Made by a program: the position numbers and the translations under genes. The notes under the pieces are model-generated. The model saw only the letters and a program-made list of their open reading frames with translations, searched no databases and had not been told where the DNA came from. From positions 1 through 51,869 of the forward strand of contig URLM01000009.1 in NCBI GenBank assembly GCA_900548775.1: 51,869 nt of DNA, given 5' to 3'. Of the stretch, positions 25,316 to 33,026 are shown one piece after another; position 1 is the stretch's first letter; every line of letters begins with the position of its first letter. This DNA is from an uncultured Olsenella sp. GTDB lineage: Bacteria > Actinomycetota > Coriobacteriia > Coriobacteriales > Atopobiaceae.

Positions 25316-26321
25316 CGCGCTTCTCGGCCTTGACGCCCTCACGCTGGAGGACGGCCACCTCTTCCACGACCGCAAGGGCCGCCCGCGCGAGTTGCCAAAG
25401 GCGAGCGCGCCGCTCGCGGACACCCATGGCCACCTCACGAGCTTCACATGCCACGACCCCTCGATCGCCATCTGCCGTGCGGCGCTGGCGGGGGTGCGCC
25501 TCCTGGTGGTGCCGGTCGACCCGGTGGACGAGGTGCCGCGTCTCTTTCCCACGGCCTCGGCGTATCTCGCGTGGATTGACGAGCAGGTAGAGCATGCCGC
25601 CGCATGCCTGGAGGAGTGCGCGCGGCATGGGCTTGTGCCGCCCGTGCCTGCGGGGTATCCGGACCTCCCGCCGCTTGTCGAGCGCGTGCGCATCGTGGCC
25701 GGCGCGCATCCGTATGGCGCGGCGAGGCTGGACAAGGCCGCGCTTGCCTGCCTGGACGAGCTTCTCGCCAGCCCGCGCTGCGTGGGAGTGGGTGAGATTG
25801 GCCTGGACTTTGGGCCGTACAACGAGCTTCCGGCAGACGTGCAGGAGGCGGCGTTTAGGCGGCAGCTTGCCGTTGCCCGCGAGCACGGCCTGCCCGTGGA
25901 GTTGCACATCCGGGATGGCCAGGAGCCAGACGACCACTCCGCGCACGAGCTGGCCGCGCGGGTGCTTGCCGAGGAGGGCGTTCCTGCTGCCGGCTGCAAC
26001 CTGCACTGCTTCACGGACGGCCCCGAGGTCATGGCCCCCTTCGTGGAACTGGGGTGCCACATCGCCTTTGGCGGTGCGGCCACGTTCAAGCGCTCCGATG
26101 ACATTCGCGAGGCTGCAGCAGCGTGCCCCTCTGACCTGCTACTCTCCGAGACGGACTGCCCCTACATGGCCCCCGTGCCGTTGCGTGGCGAGGAGTGCGA
26201 GCCGGCCATGGTGGCCTTCTCGGCAGCATGCGTCGCTGCGGCTCGCGAGGATGCCGGGGTGGCGACAAGGGACGAGACGTACGCCGCGCTCTGGGAGAAC
26301 GCCCTCACGCTTCTCGGGTAG
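25308..26321 (+). CDS. tatD: TatD-family metal-dependent hydrolase
   Basis: 337-residue TIM-barrel DNase/hydrolase. Metal ligands are visible in order: His-x-His of ADTHGHL, Glu of VGEIGLDFGPYN, His of VELHIRDG, His of NLHCFTD and Asp of LSETDCPYMAP. The family has 3'-5' exonuclease and D-aminoacyl-tRNA deacylase activity reported for different members. An extra ~35-residue N-terminus (DALTLEDGHLFHDRKGRP...) precedes the first metal motif and makes it longer than the usual ~260. GGGGGAGGG stands before ATG 25308, inside the end of ksgA. Confidence 0.92.
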   Translation: MPSALLGLDALTLEDGHLFHDRKGRPRELPKASAPLADTHGHLTSFTCHDPSIAICRAALAGVRLLVVPVDPVDEVPRLFPTASAYLAWIDEQVEHAAACLEECARHGLVPPVPAGYPDLPPLVERVRIVAGAHPYGAARLDKAALACLDELLASPRCVGVGEIGLDFGPYNELPADVQEAAFRRQLAVAREHGLPVELHIRDGQEPDDHSAHELAARVLAEEGVPAAGCNLHCFTDGPEVMAPFVELGCHIAFGGAATFKRSDDIREAAAACPSDLLLSETDCPYMAPVPLRGEECEPAMVAFSAACVAAAREDAGVATRDETYAALWENALTLLG

Positions 26322-26706
26322 AAGTGGCCCTGCTGGCACCGGCGACGAATCTGTGACGTACCTGCTGCGAGGTTGCCGCCGTCCGCTGCGAGCTGTTCCG
26401 AGCTCCCGGATAATAGCGCGAGCCGATACTAGCGGTGCGGACCGATACATATTCGGCGTTCAGTTTTGTGTATTCCTGCGCGCGATACACATTCGTGTAC
26501 GAATGTGTACGCCGAGCCCACGGCGCAACGAGGAGAGCGTGGACCCAGGGCTCTTGCCTGATGTCGGGGGCGCGACGCCGGATGCCGGATGCGTGAACTG
26601 CGACAACGCAACCTGCTCGGGGGTGTCTCCCGGACGCACACCGCTACCCGTGCTACCATCGAACCCAACCGATGCGATCCCCGTCCGCGCGAGCGATGGG
26701 GGTCGC
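26322..26706. other. 385-base gap between tatD and comF
   Basis: Apart from the reversed copy 3 of the paired-palindrome repeat (26444-26510), nothing coding is supported. The comF promoter should lie near 26640-26690 but no convincing boxes were seen. Confidence 0.5.
26444..26510 (-). repeat. Dispersed paired-palindrome repeat, copy 3 (reverse orientation)
   Basis: Left palindrome: arm GATACATATTCG (26444-26455) with a worn partner ending at 26475. The spacer CCTGCGCGC is the reverse complement of the spacer in copies 1 and 2. Right palindrome: GATACACATTCG-TGTA-CGAATGTGTAC (26484-26510). The inverted spacer fixes the opposite orientation. Confidence 0.82.
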
Positions 26707-27465
26707 ATGTCGTTTGGGACAGAGGGCACGCTCGGCCGCCTCCTCGACGGCGCGTCCTTTCTCGCCTCTGGCACAGCTGAGCTGCTGTGGCCCACGCGCT
26801 GCGTCGCCTGCGAGATGCCCGGCGAACTTGTCTGCGAGGAGTGCCGAGAAGACCTCCCCTGGATTTGCCAGCGTTGGGCGTGCCCGGACTGCGGGGCTCC
26901 CTTTGGCTTTCTCACCTGCACCGAGTGCGAGCACGACTGGGAGACGCGCGCGGCCGTCTGCGCGCTGGGGTTTGCCGGCACGCCCGCGCGCATGGTCTCG
27001 TGCCTCAAGGATGCGCATGAGCTTCGTCTGGCGCCGGTCATCGCCGCTGCCATGGCGACGGCGCTGGACGAGGCGTCCGCCTGGCCGGCGCGCGACGGCT
27101 GCGCCCGCTTTGACCCGCACGCCATCGACGCCGTGTGCTTTGTGCCCGCGACCTCGGCGGCATTTGCCCGGCGAGGCTTCGACCACATGGAGCTTGTCTC
27201 CCGTGCGCTCTGCCGCGAGGAGGGCCTCGAGCTCGCGGACGTCCTGGTGCGCCCGCATTCTCTCGACCAGCGCTCCCTTGGGCGAGAGGAACGCGCGGCC
27301 AACCTCGCGGGCACCATCTCGGTGCGCGATGACGTCTCGGGCCTTGACCTGCTGCTGCTCGATGACGTGATAACCACGGGCGCGTCGGTGCGCGAGGCCA
27401 CGAGGGCGCTTCTCGCGCGCGGCGCCGCGTCTGTCACGGCGTGCGCGCTTGCCCGTGTGTGGTGA
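26707..27465 (+). CDS. comF: ComF-family phosphoribosyltransferase-like protein
   Basis: 252-residue ComF/GntX-type protein used in DNA uptake in naturally competent bacteria but widespread elsewhere. The N-terminal zinc module is CVACEMPGELVCEECRED and CPDCGAPFGFLTCTEC (about 30-80). The C-terminal phosphoribosyltransferase domain ends in the PRPP motif LLLLDDVITTGASV (about 215-228). ATG 26707 is the first good start before the zinc module; the longer open frame upstream has no support. It is followed by the raiA-motif RNA and the raiA gene, which is the conserved comFC-raiA neighbourhood. Confidence 0.9.
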   Translation: MSFGTEGTLGRLLDGASFLASGTAELLWPTRCVACEMPGELVCEECREDLPWICQRWACPDCGAPFGFLTCTECEHDWETRAAVCALGFAGTPARMVSCLKDAHELRLAPVIAAAMATALDEASAWPARDGCARFDPHAIDAVCFVPATSAAFARRGFDHMELVSRALCREEGLELADVLVRPHSLDQRSLGREERAANLAGTISVRDDVSGLDLLLLDDVITTGASVREATRALLARGAASVTACALARVW

Positions 27466-27525
27466 TCTGGCGTGGCGAGGCGCGGGCCGAGGGTCCAATC
27501 TGGCTGGTCAGGGCATCCTAGCTGC

Positions 27526-27531
27526 TATAAT
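27526..27531 (+). promoter_or_regulatory. -10 box for the raiA-motif RNA
   Basis: TATAAT lies 8 bases before the 5' strand of the closing stem of the structured RNA (27539), the right distance for transcription to begin at the stem base. The -35 is weak (TGGTCA near 27505). Confidence 0.6.
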
Positions 27532-27538
27532 CTCCTGC

Positions 27539-27803
27539 GTTCCACCCAGGTCTGTGGTTGCGGGCGCATGCGTGCGCCCTAGTTCATGGCAGACGAGGCC
27601 AAAAGGATCCACGTAAGTCGCGGGGTGCGCCCTGCGGCGAGCACGGCTCGTCCTAGAGGTAAGTCGCACCGCCCGTTAGACGAGAGGTATACGGCCTCGC
27701 GGGCGAGAGGGTCGTGAGTGAGGGGCCGAGTAGCCCCAAAGCGGAGGCCCCGGTGCGCGAGTGTGGGGTCGAATACCAGGTCAGCTGGGTGGAACGCTCT
27801 TTT
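27539..27803 (+). ncRNA. raiA-motif structured RNA
   Basis: A ~260-nt GC-rich, non-coding stretch is closed by a perfect 11-bp long-range stem: GTTCCACCCAG (27539-27549) pairs with CTGGGTGGAAC (27785-27795). A TATAAT sits just upstream and CGCTCTTTTG just downstream. Inside it are single-stranded-looking conserved-type segments (CCAAAAGGATCCACGTAAG near 27599, a second GTAAGTCGC near 27659) and a GGGGC...GCCCC hairpin near 27721-27737. The setting between comF and raiA/hpf is exactly where the raiA RNA motif of Firmicutes and Actinobacteria is found. Recognition is by position and architecture; a covariance-model search would settle it. Its function is not established. Confidence 0.82.
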
Positions 27804-27826
27804 GTGGCCAGCCTTTCGGGTCTTGC

Positions 27827-27894
27827 GATACACATTCGCATGCCGAATCTGTATCGGCCTGCGCGCGTCACACATTCGTGTGCGAACGTGTGAC
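27827..27894 (-). repeat. Dispersed paired-palindrome repeat, copy 4 (reverse orientation)
   Basis: GATACACATTCG-CATGC-CGAATCTGTATC (27827-27855), spacer GGCCTGCGCGC, then GTCACACATTCG-TGTG-CGAACGTGTGAC (27867-27894). It lies between the raiA RNA and the raiA gene and so may be transcribed with them. Confidence 0.88.
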
Positions 27895-28063
27895 GGAACT
27901 CCGCGCTGATTGCGGTTGCTGTCCCCCTTGCGCCCGCTGCCCATATCCGCTCGTCCGCCGTCCCTCGCGCGTAGCCCGCGGCCGCTTTGGGTACCAACCA
28001 AGTACGGCCAGACTCGCGTCGGCGCTTGCGCGGGGATGGCAGGGCAATCGATTGGAGGCACGC

Positions 28064-28654
28064 ATGGTTGACATCAAGATCTCGGGCCGCAAGGTCACCG
28101 TTTCCGACGCGCTGCGTGACCGCGTCAACGAGAAGATAGGGGACGCCCTCAAGGTGTTCGACATCTCGCCCATGAGCTGCGACGTCGTGCTTCGCGTTGA
28201 CAAGAACCCCTCGAACCCGGATCGCAAGACCTGCGAGGCCACCGTCTTCGTACGCAAGAACGTGGTGCGCGTGGTTGCCAGCGCCGACGACATGTACGCC
28301 GCCATCGACGAGGCGGCCGACAAGGTCACCCGCCAGCTGCGCAAGTACAAGACGCGCGTCATAGACCGTCGCCAGCGCGCCCAGGTCCCGCCGGCACCCG
28401 TGCCCAGCGCAGACGAGCTTGCCAACCTCATCGCGCCTGCGCCCGAGGAGGAGGACGACCAGCTCGTGCGCGAGAAGTATGTCGAGCTCACGCCCATGAG
28501 CGAGGAGGAGGCCCTCGTTCAGACCGATCTTCTCGGCCATGATTTCTATGTGTTCACGAACGCCACCACCGGTCTGGTCAACGTCATTTACCATAGGAAA
28601 AATGGCGGCTACGGCATCATCAAGCCCAAGGTCGAGGAAAACCCGGACGCGTAA
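28064..28654 (+). CDS. hpf: Ribosome hibernation-promoting factor, long form (RaiA/HPF)
   Basis: 196 residues. The N-terminal S30AE domain (1-105: VDIKISGRKVTVSDALRD, VFVRKNVVRVVASADDMYAAID) binds the mRNA/tRNA channel of idle 30S subunits. A variable linker follows, and then the C-terminal dimerisation domain (about 138-190: REKYVELTPMSEEEAL, FYVFTNATTGLVNVIYHRKNGGYGII), which in long HPF joins two ribosomes into 100S particles. ATG 28064 follows TTGGAGG; the longer open frame upstream runs through the repeat and is not real. The leader holds the raiA RNA and repeat copy 4. Confidence 0.95.
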   Translation: MVDIKISGRKVTVSDALRDRVNEKIGDALKVFDISPMSCDVVLRVDKNPSNPDRKTCEATVFVRKNVVRVVASADDMYAAIDEAADKVTRQLRKYKTRVIDRRQRAQVPPAPVPSADELANLIAPAPEEEDDQLVREKYVELTPMSEEEALVQTDLLGHDFYVFTNATTGLVNVIYHRKNGGYGIIKPKVEENPDA

Positions 28655-28672
28655 GCGGGAAAGACTGAGCGA

Positions 28673-29764
28673 ATGGCAGAAGAGAAGGACCAGAAGACCA
28701 TAAGCGCCCAGGAGGAAGCTCCCCAATCGTCACAGGCACCGGCCGACGTCGCAGGCGTCGGCCGGCGCTACCATCAGAGGCGCAACGTCACCATCATCGT
28801 CGACTCAACGTCCGACTACGCCCCGGGCGTGGCCGAGCAGCTCGGCGTCGAGGTCATACCCTTCACCTACGTGGACTCCGATGGCGTGGAGCACGTGGAT
28901 GACATGTGGAAGACCCAAGATCCGCACGAGTTCTACGAGAACATGCGCAAGCATCCCGAGACCCACTACACCACCAGCGCGGTGACGCCCGGCCGTTACC
29001 TCGATGTCTTCGAGAAGGCGACCGAGGAGGGTCTCCCCATCATCTACATGGGACTCTCCGAGGGCCTCTCGTCCTCCATCAACGCCGCCCGCCAGGCGGC
29101 GGAGATGCTTCGCGAGAAGCGCCCCGGAACCGAGATCTACGTCCTGGACAACCGCTGCGACTCCGCTGCCGGCGAGCTTCTCGCCATCGAGGTCGTGCGT
29201 CAGGCGTCAAACGGCCTCACGGCGCGCGAGCTCTACGATTGGGCCTCGGACGCGCGCTACTTCATCCACGGCTACTTCACGCTCGACAGCTTTGACGCGC
29301 TTGCCGCGGGCGGCCGCATCCCGCCAGCCGCGGCCAACGTGGGCGGCAAGCTCGACATAAAGCCCGAGCTCTCCTATGACCTCAACGGCGCCCTCACGCT
29401 GCGCGGCATGTGCCGCGGCCGCAAGAAGGCGCTGCGGGCCATCATCCAGGACTTCCGCGACAACTACGCCCACGATTCGTCACTCCCGCTTGCCATCGTC
29501 TCGACCGACGCCGAGAAGGACGCGGACTGGCTCGAGCACGAGATCCGCAAGGAGAAGGGCTGCGAGGACGTCACCGTCATTCGCTCCTCGGTCTCGCCCA
29601 TCCTGGGGACCCACGTGGGACCGGGCATGGTGGCCCTCGTCTTCTGGGGCACCGACCGCCGCGAGAAGCTCTCGCTCACCGACCGCATCGCCAAGCGCGT
29701 GCGAGGCCGCGCAAGCAACGGCGGTGCCCAAGACGCGCCCAGCAACCCGGGCGCACAAGCCTAG
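28673..29764 (+). CDS. DegV-family fatty-acid-binding protein
   Basis: 363-residue DegV/FakB-type protein that cradles a fatty acid for phosphorylation by a FakA kinase. The fatty-acid site begins with IIVDSTSDYAPGVAEQLG (about 41-58). TTSAVTPGRYLDVF and the FTLDSFDALAAGGRI stretch follow, and the C-terminal subdomain closes with GPGMVALVFWG. The first ~38 residues are an extra polar, low-complexity leader not needed by the fold. It starts 18 bases after hpf and is probably co-transcribed with it. A GGCCGCC/GGCGGCC hairpin (29781-29813) follows the stop. Confidence 0.9.
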   Translation: MAEEKDQKTISAQEEAPQSSQAPADVAGVGRRYHQRRNVTIIVDSTSDYAPGVAEQLGVEVIPFTYVDSDGVEHVDDMWKTQDPHEFYENMRKHPETHYTTSAVTPGRYLDVFEKATEEGLPIIYMGLSEGLSSSINAARQAAEMLREKRPGTEIYVLDNRCDSAAGELLAIEVVRQASNGLTARELYDWASDARYFIHGYFTLDSFDALAAGGRIPPAAANVGGKLDIKPELSYDLNGALTLRGMCRGRKKALRAIIQDFRDNYAHDSSLPLAIVSTDAEKDADWLEHEIRKEKGCEDVTVIRSSVSPILGTHVGPGMVALVFWGTDRREKLSLTDRIAKRVRGRASNGGAQDAPSNPGAQA

Positions 29765-29780
29765 CCTCGGCACAGAACCG

Positions 29781-29813
29781 GGCCGCCTCGGAGCGAGACG
29801 CTTTGGGGCGGCC
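29781..29813. terminator. Hairpin after the degV-like gene
   Basis: GGCCGCC (29781-29787) pairs with GGCGGCC (29807-29813). It is a short GC stem with a 19-base loop and no T-run; a weak terminator or processing site. Confidence 0.35.
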
Positions 29814-29838
29814 TCCCTCACATGAAAGGACCTATCAC

Positions 29839-30924
29839 ATGCCCACAACCCACAGGACCAAGGTCGCCTTCATCGGCACCGGCATCATGGGTGCCCCTAT
29901 CGCAGGCCACATCCTGGACGCCGGCTACGACCTCACGGTAAACAACCGCACCAAGTCGAAGGCCGAGGGGCTTCTCGCCAAGGGCGCGCACTGGGCCGAC
30001 ACCCCCGCCCAGGCTGCAGCCAACGCGGACGTCATTTTCACCATGCTCGGCTATCCCGCAGACGTCGAGGACGTCTATCTTTCAACGGACGGCCTGGTGC
30101 GCGCCGCAAAGAAGGGCGCCTACCTGGTTGACCTCACGACCTCCTCGGCGCAGCTCGCCAAGGACATCCACGACGCCTGCGAGGTCGAGGACAAGCACGC
30201 CTTCGACTGCCCCGTAACCGGGGGTGACACCGGTGCCAAGGCTGGTACGCTCACGCTCATTGTGGGCGCCAAGGAGAGCTACGCCGCGCCCGTGCTGCCC
30301 ATCCTCCAGACCTTCTCGGACAAGATCTACTACATGGGCGGCGCTGGCAAGGGCCAGACGGCCAAGCTCTGCAACCAGGTCTCGCTTGCCGCGTGCATGG
30401 TGGGCTACGCGGACGCCATGGCCCTCGCCGAGCAGGGCGGCCTCGACGTTGCCCAGACGCTCGACATGGTGAGCCACGGCATGGGCGGCTCGGTTGCCAT
30501 GGATCGTCTGGCGCCCAAGTCGCTCGATGGCGACTACAAGCCCGGCTTCCTCGTGGAGCACCTGCGCAAGGACCTGGGGCTTGCGCTCGCGCAGGCCGAG
30601 GACACAGACATCACCCTTCCCGGCGCCGAGACGGCCTACACCCTCTATGACATGCTGTACCAGATTGGTGGCGCGCGTCTTGGCACCCAGGCAATAAGCC
30701 TTCTCTACCAGGACGAGGTCACCTGCACGGCGGCCGGCCTCGACTGGTCCAAGCTCGACGTGGAGGACCTCGCCGACGAGGGCGAGAAGGACGGCCACTG
30801 CTGCGGCGGCCACGGCGGCGACGGCTGCTGCGGCGGCCACGGGGAGGGCCACGGTGACGGCTGCTGCGGCGGCCACGGCCACGAGGACGGCCACTGCTGC
30901 CACCACCATGGGGACGGGGAGTAG
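29839..30924 (+). CDS. Beta-hydroxyacid dehydrogenase family oxidoreductase with Cys/His-rich tail
   Basis: 361 residues. The first ~300 form a normal 3-hydroxyisobutyrate/tartronate-semialdehyde-type dehydrogenase: NAD loop FIGTGIMGAPIAG (about 11-23), substrate motif FDCPVTGGDTGAKAGTL, and the catalytic Lys in GKGQTAKLCNQ. The last ~43 residues (about 319-361) are exceptional: four CysCys pairs and ten histidines, three of them consecutive, set in Gly/Asp-rich linkers (CCGGHGG, CCGGHGE, CCGGHGH, CCHHHGD). Such a tail should bind Ni, Zn, Co or Cu. It is in frame and has no upstream stop, so it is part of the protein. Substrate unknown. Confidence 0.9.
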   Translation: MPTTHRTKVAFIGTGIMGAPIAGHILDAGYDLTVNNRTKSKAEGLLAKGAHWADTPAQAAANADVIFTMLGYPADVEDVYLSTDGLVRAAKKGAYLVDLTTSSAQLAKDIHDACEVEDKHAFDCPVTGGDTGAKAGTLTLIVGAKESYAAPVLPILQTFSDKIYYMGGAGKGQTAKLCNQVSLAACMVGYADAMALAEQGGLDVAQTLDMVSHGMGGSVAMDRLAPKSLDGDYKPGFLVEHLRKDLGLALAQAEDTDITLPGAETAYTLYDMLYQIGGARLGTQAISLLYQDEVTCTAAGLDWSKLDVEDLADEGEKDGHCCGGHGGDGCCGGHGEGHGDGCCGGHGHEDGHCCHHHGDGE

Positions 30925-30930
30925 CCCCGC

Positions 30931-31410
30931 ATGGACGAGAACAGCCTTGGCACAGGCAGCTTCGCTGTTGCCATCTTCGTGATCATGCTTTTTGCCTTTG
31001 GCCTTGTCATTGGCGAGCACGTGGGCGAGGAGATGGGCAAGAAGTGCGTCGAGAAGCGCGACTTCCATCTCGCGAACCTCAAGATCATCTTGGTGGGCGT
31101 CGCAGTCTCTGCCATGGTGTGGGCTGTCCAGCTGCTCACGCTCGCTGGCCTGGTCCTTGGGCTCATGGCTGGCGCACTTGCCGGGGCAAAGATCGGCTTT
31201 GGCGAGTCCGTCGGTCCCTGGAAGTTCGCCGACAAGTACTTCAACGTGAACAAGGACCAGACCAATCGCACCGAGGCCGAGAAGGCCCGCAGACGTGCCG
31301 TTCGCAAGGCGCGCAAGGAGGGCAAGCCCGAGCCGGAACTCATGAGCGTCCAGGCAGAAACCCCAAACGCCGAGACCGGCGCCAACGTCGAGAAGGGAAC
31401 CAGGCACTAG
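30931..31410 (+). CDS. Small membrane protein of unknown function
   Basis: 159 residues, not recognised. Two or three membrane segments are visible: AVAIFVIMLFAFGLVIG (about 10-26) and a long hydrophobic region IILVGVAVSAMVW...LAGLVLGLMAGALAGAKIGFG (about 50-92) that could span twice. The C-terminal ~60 residues are charged and cytoplasmic-looking (TEAEKARRRAVRKARKEGK). It starts 6 bases after the metal-tailed dehydrogenase and its stop abuts the NYN-domain gene, so the three are probably one transcript. No homologue-specific motif was seen. Confidence 0.75.
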   Translation: MDENSLGTGSFAVAIFVIMLFAFGLVIGEHVGEEMGKKCVEKRDFHLANLKIILVGVAVSAMVWAVQLLTLAGLVLGLMAGALAGAKIGFGESVGPWKFADKYFNVNKDQTNRTEAEKARRRAVRKARKEGKPEPELMSVQAETPNAETGANVEKGTRH

Positions 31411-32193
31411 ATGGCAACCACCGACATGCCGCAGAGCTCCATTGCGGTGTTCATAGACTACGAGAACCTTGCGCTGGGCACCGGAAAGCGCAAGCGGAAC
31501 GGCCACCAGGAGCCGGGCCCCGCGCCCGACGTCAAGCTCATCCTGGAGCGTCTGGTCGACAAGGGCCGCATCACGGCCAAGCGCGCCTACTGCGACTGGC
31601 AGCGCTTCGACACTGCCGTCACGCCCCTGCACGAGCTGGGCATCGAGCTCATCGAGATACCGGACCGCGCCTACACCGGCAAGAACTCGGCCGACATCCG
31701 CCTTGCCGTGGACGCCGTCGAGATGTGTCTCACCAAGGACCACATCGACACCTTTGCGATTCTCTCCGGTGACTCGGACTTCTCGCCGCTTGTCTCCAAG
31801 CTCAAGGAGTTTGGTAAGACGGTCATTGGCGTGGGCATGAAGGAGTCAACCAGCTCGCTTCTGGCCGAGGTCTGCGACGAGTTCATCTTCTACGAGGACC
31901 TCACCCGCTCGGCGGGCATCCCGGACTTCTCGCAGAAGGTTCCCAAGGAGAAGCAGCCCTGCTACCAGCTGCTCTTCGAGACCATCGACGCTCTGCAGCG
32001 CGAGAGCGACTCGTTCATCCTGGCAAGCCGCCTGAAGGACACCATGCGCCGCAAGCGTCCGCAGTTCTCGGAGGGCTCGTTTGGGTACCGTTCCTTCACG
32101 GCGCTCATCCGCGAGGCAGCGAAGCTTGGCTTTATCGACATCCACCAGGACCCCAAGAGTGGAACCGTCGTGGTAGACGGCTTCCACGAGTAG
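31411..32193 (+). CDS. NYN-domain (PIN-like) predicted RNase with C-terminal OST-HTH/LOTUS-like domain
   Basis: 260 residues. The N-terminal NYN/LabA-type nuclease domain (about 10-165) has the acidic pocket residues in VFIDYENLAL, a second Asp in NSADIRLAVDAVEM and a third in ILSGDSDFSPLVSKLKEFG; those four acids coordinate Mg2+ in the PIN fold. The C-terminal ~75 residues (YQLLFETIDALQ... to VVVDGFHE) look like the OST-HTH/LOTUS RNA-binding domain often fused to NYN. It is likely an RNA-cleaving or RNA-binding factor, with targets unknown. It begins at the base after the membrane-protein stop. Confidence 0.87.
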   Translation: MATTDMPQSSIAVFIDYENLALGTGKRKRNGHQEPGPAPDVKLILERLVDKGRITAKRAYCDWQRFDTAVTPLHELGIELIEIPDRAYTGKNSADIRLAVDAVEMCLTKDHIDTFAILSGDSDFSPLVSKLKEFGKTVIGVGMKESTSSLLAEVCDEFIFYEDLTRSAGIPDFSQKVPKEKQPCYQLLFETIDALQRESDSFILASRLKDTMRRKRPQFSEGSFGYRSFTALIREAAKLGFIDIHQDPKSGTVVVDGFHE

Positions 32194-32220
32194 CGCGGGG
32201 CTAAGAGAGGAGACTTGGCA

Positions 32221-32811
32221 ATGGCAGAGGAGAACAACAAGACTATGAGCGCGGCGGGCGTCGCGGCCCTGATTGACGGCCTTTCGGCATCGAGCCGTAG
32301 GCACCGTCAGGAGGTGTCGCAGGACATCGCGGCCGTGGCGGCAAAGGACCCGTCGCTGCTCGCCGGCCACATCGACGCGCTGATCGACGCCCTTGACCGC
32401 CCGGAGGCACAGACGCGCTGGGAGGTGCTCGACGCCCTCTCCACCATGACGGACGCATACGCCGACCAGGTGAGCGCCGCCTTCGACGGCGCCGAGGCGT
32501 CGCTCTTCGACGACGACTCCGCGACGGTGCGCCTGGCAGCGTTCCTCTTCCTCTGCCGCCTGGGGGCCACCTCTCCCGCGCGCTCCGACGAGGCCTGGCC
32601 CCTTCTGGACGAGGCGATCCAGTGCTACCACGGCGATGCCGAGTACCGCGACATGCTCGAGGGGCTTCTCGCCTTCGCCGGCGGCGACATCTCCAAGAAG
32701 ACGGCCAAGGAGCTTGTCTCGCGCGTGAAGTTTGACGCGGAGAGCGGCAACGGCTACATCAAGCAGTTCTCGGGCGACATTCTCGCTATTGCCAAGGGCA
32801 AGGCCAAGTAG
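32221..32811 (+). CDS. HEAT-like helical protein of unknown function
   Basis: 196 residues, almost entirely helical, acidic, with no signal peptide. Paired-helix spacing around LIDALDRPEAQTRWEVLDALSTM and DDDSATVRLAAFLFLCRLG resembles HEAT repeats, a scaffold for protein-protein contact. I do not recognise a specific family. ATG 32221 is chosen after AGAGAGGAG; TTG 32215 is too close to that site. It follows the NYN gene by 27 bases and may be co-transcribed. Confidence 0.65.
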   Translation: MAEENNKTMSAAGVAALIDGLSASSRRHRQEVSQDIAAVAAKDPSLLAGHIDALIDALDRPEAQTRWEVLDALSTMTDAYADQVSAAFDGAEASLFDDDSATVRLAAFLFLCRLGATSPARSDEAWPLLDEAIQCYHGDAEYRDMLEGLLAFAGGDISKKTAKELVSRVKFDAESGNGYIKQFSGDILAIAKGKAK

Positions 32812-33026
32812 GGGCACCGGCGTAGGCCGCGCCCGTTGGACCCGTACGGCGCATTTCTCGCCCCCTCTTTAAGGTTGGCTGCGTGCATGTGCTAACACGG
32901 GGGAGCGCGCCGCGTTGAGCCGGGCGCGCGTTGGCTCTAGGGTAGAATGCCAACCGTATGTATCTGCTGGGTTTCTATGAGAGAACCATGGCGCGGGAAC
33001 CCCGCGCCGATTCGAGAGGTGAGCAC

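Noticed and set aside
25594..26706. Upstream extension of the comF frame through tatD
   Set aside because: Open by GC bias only. Protein similarity begins at the zinc module after ATG 26707.
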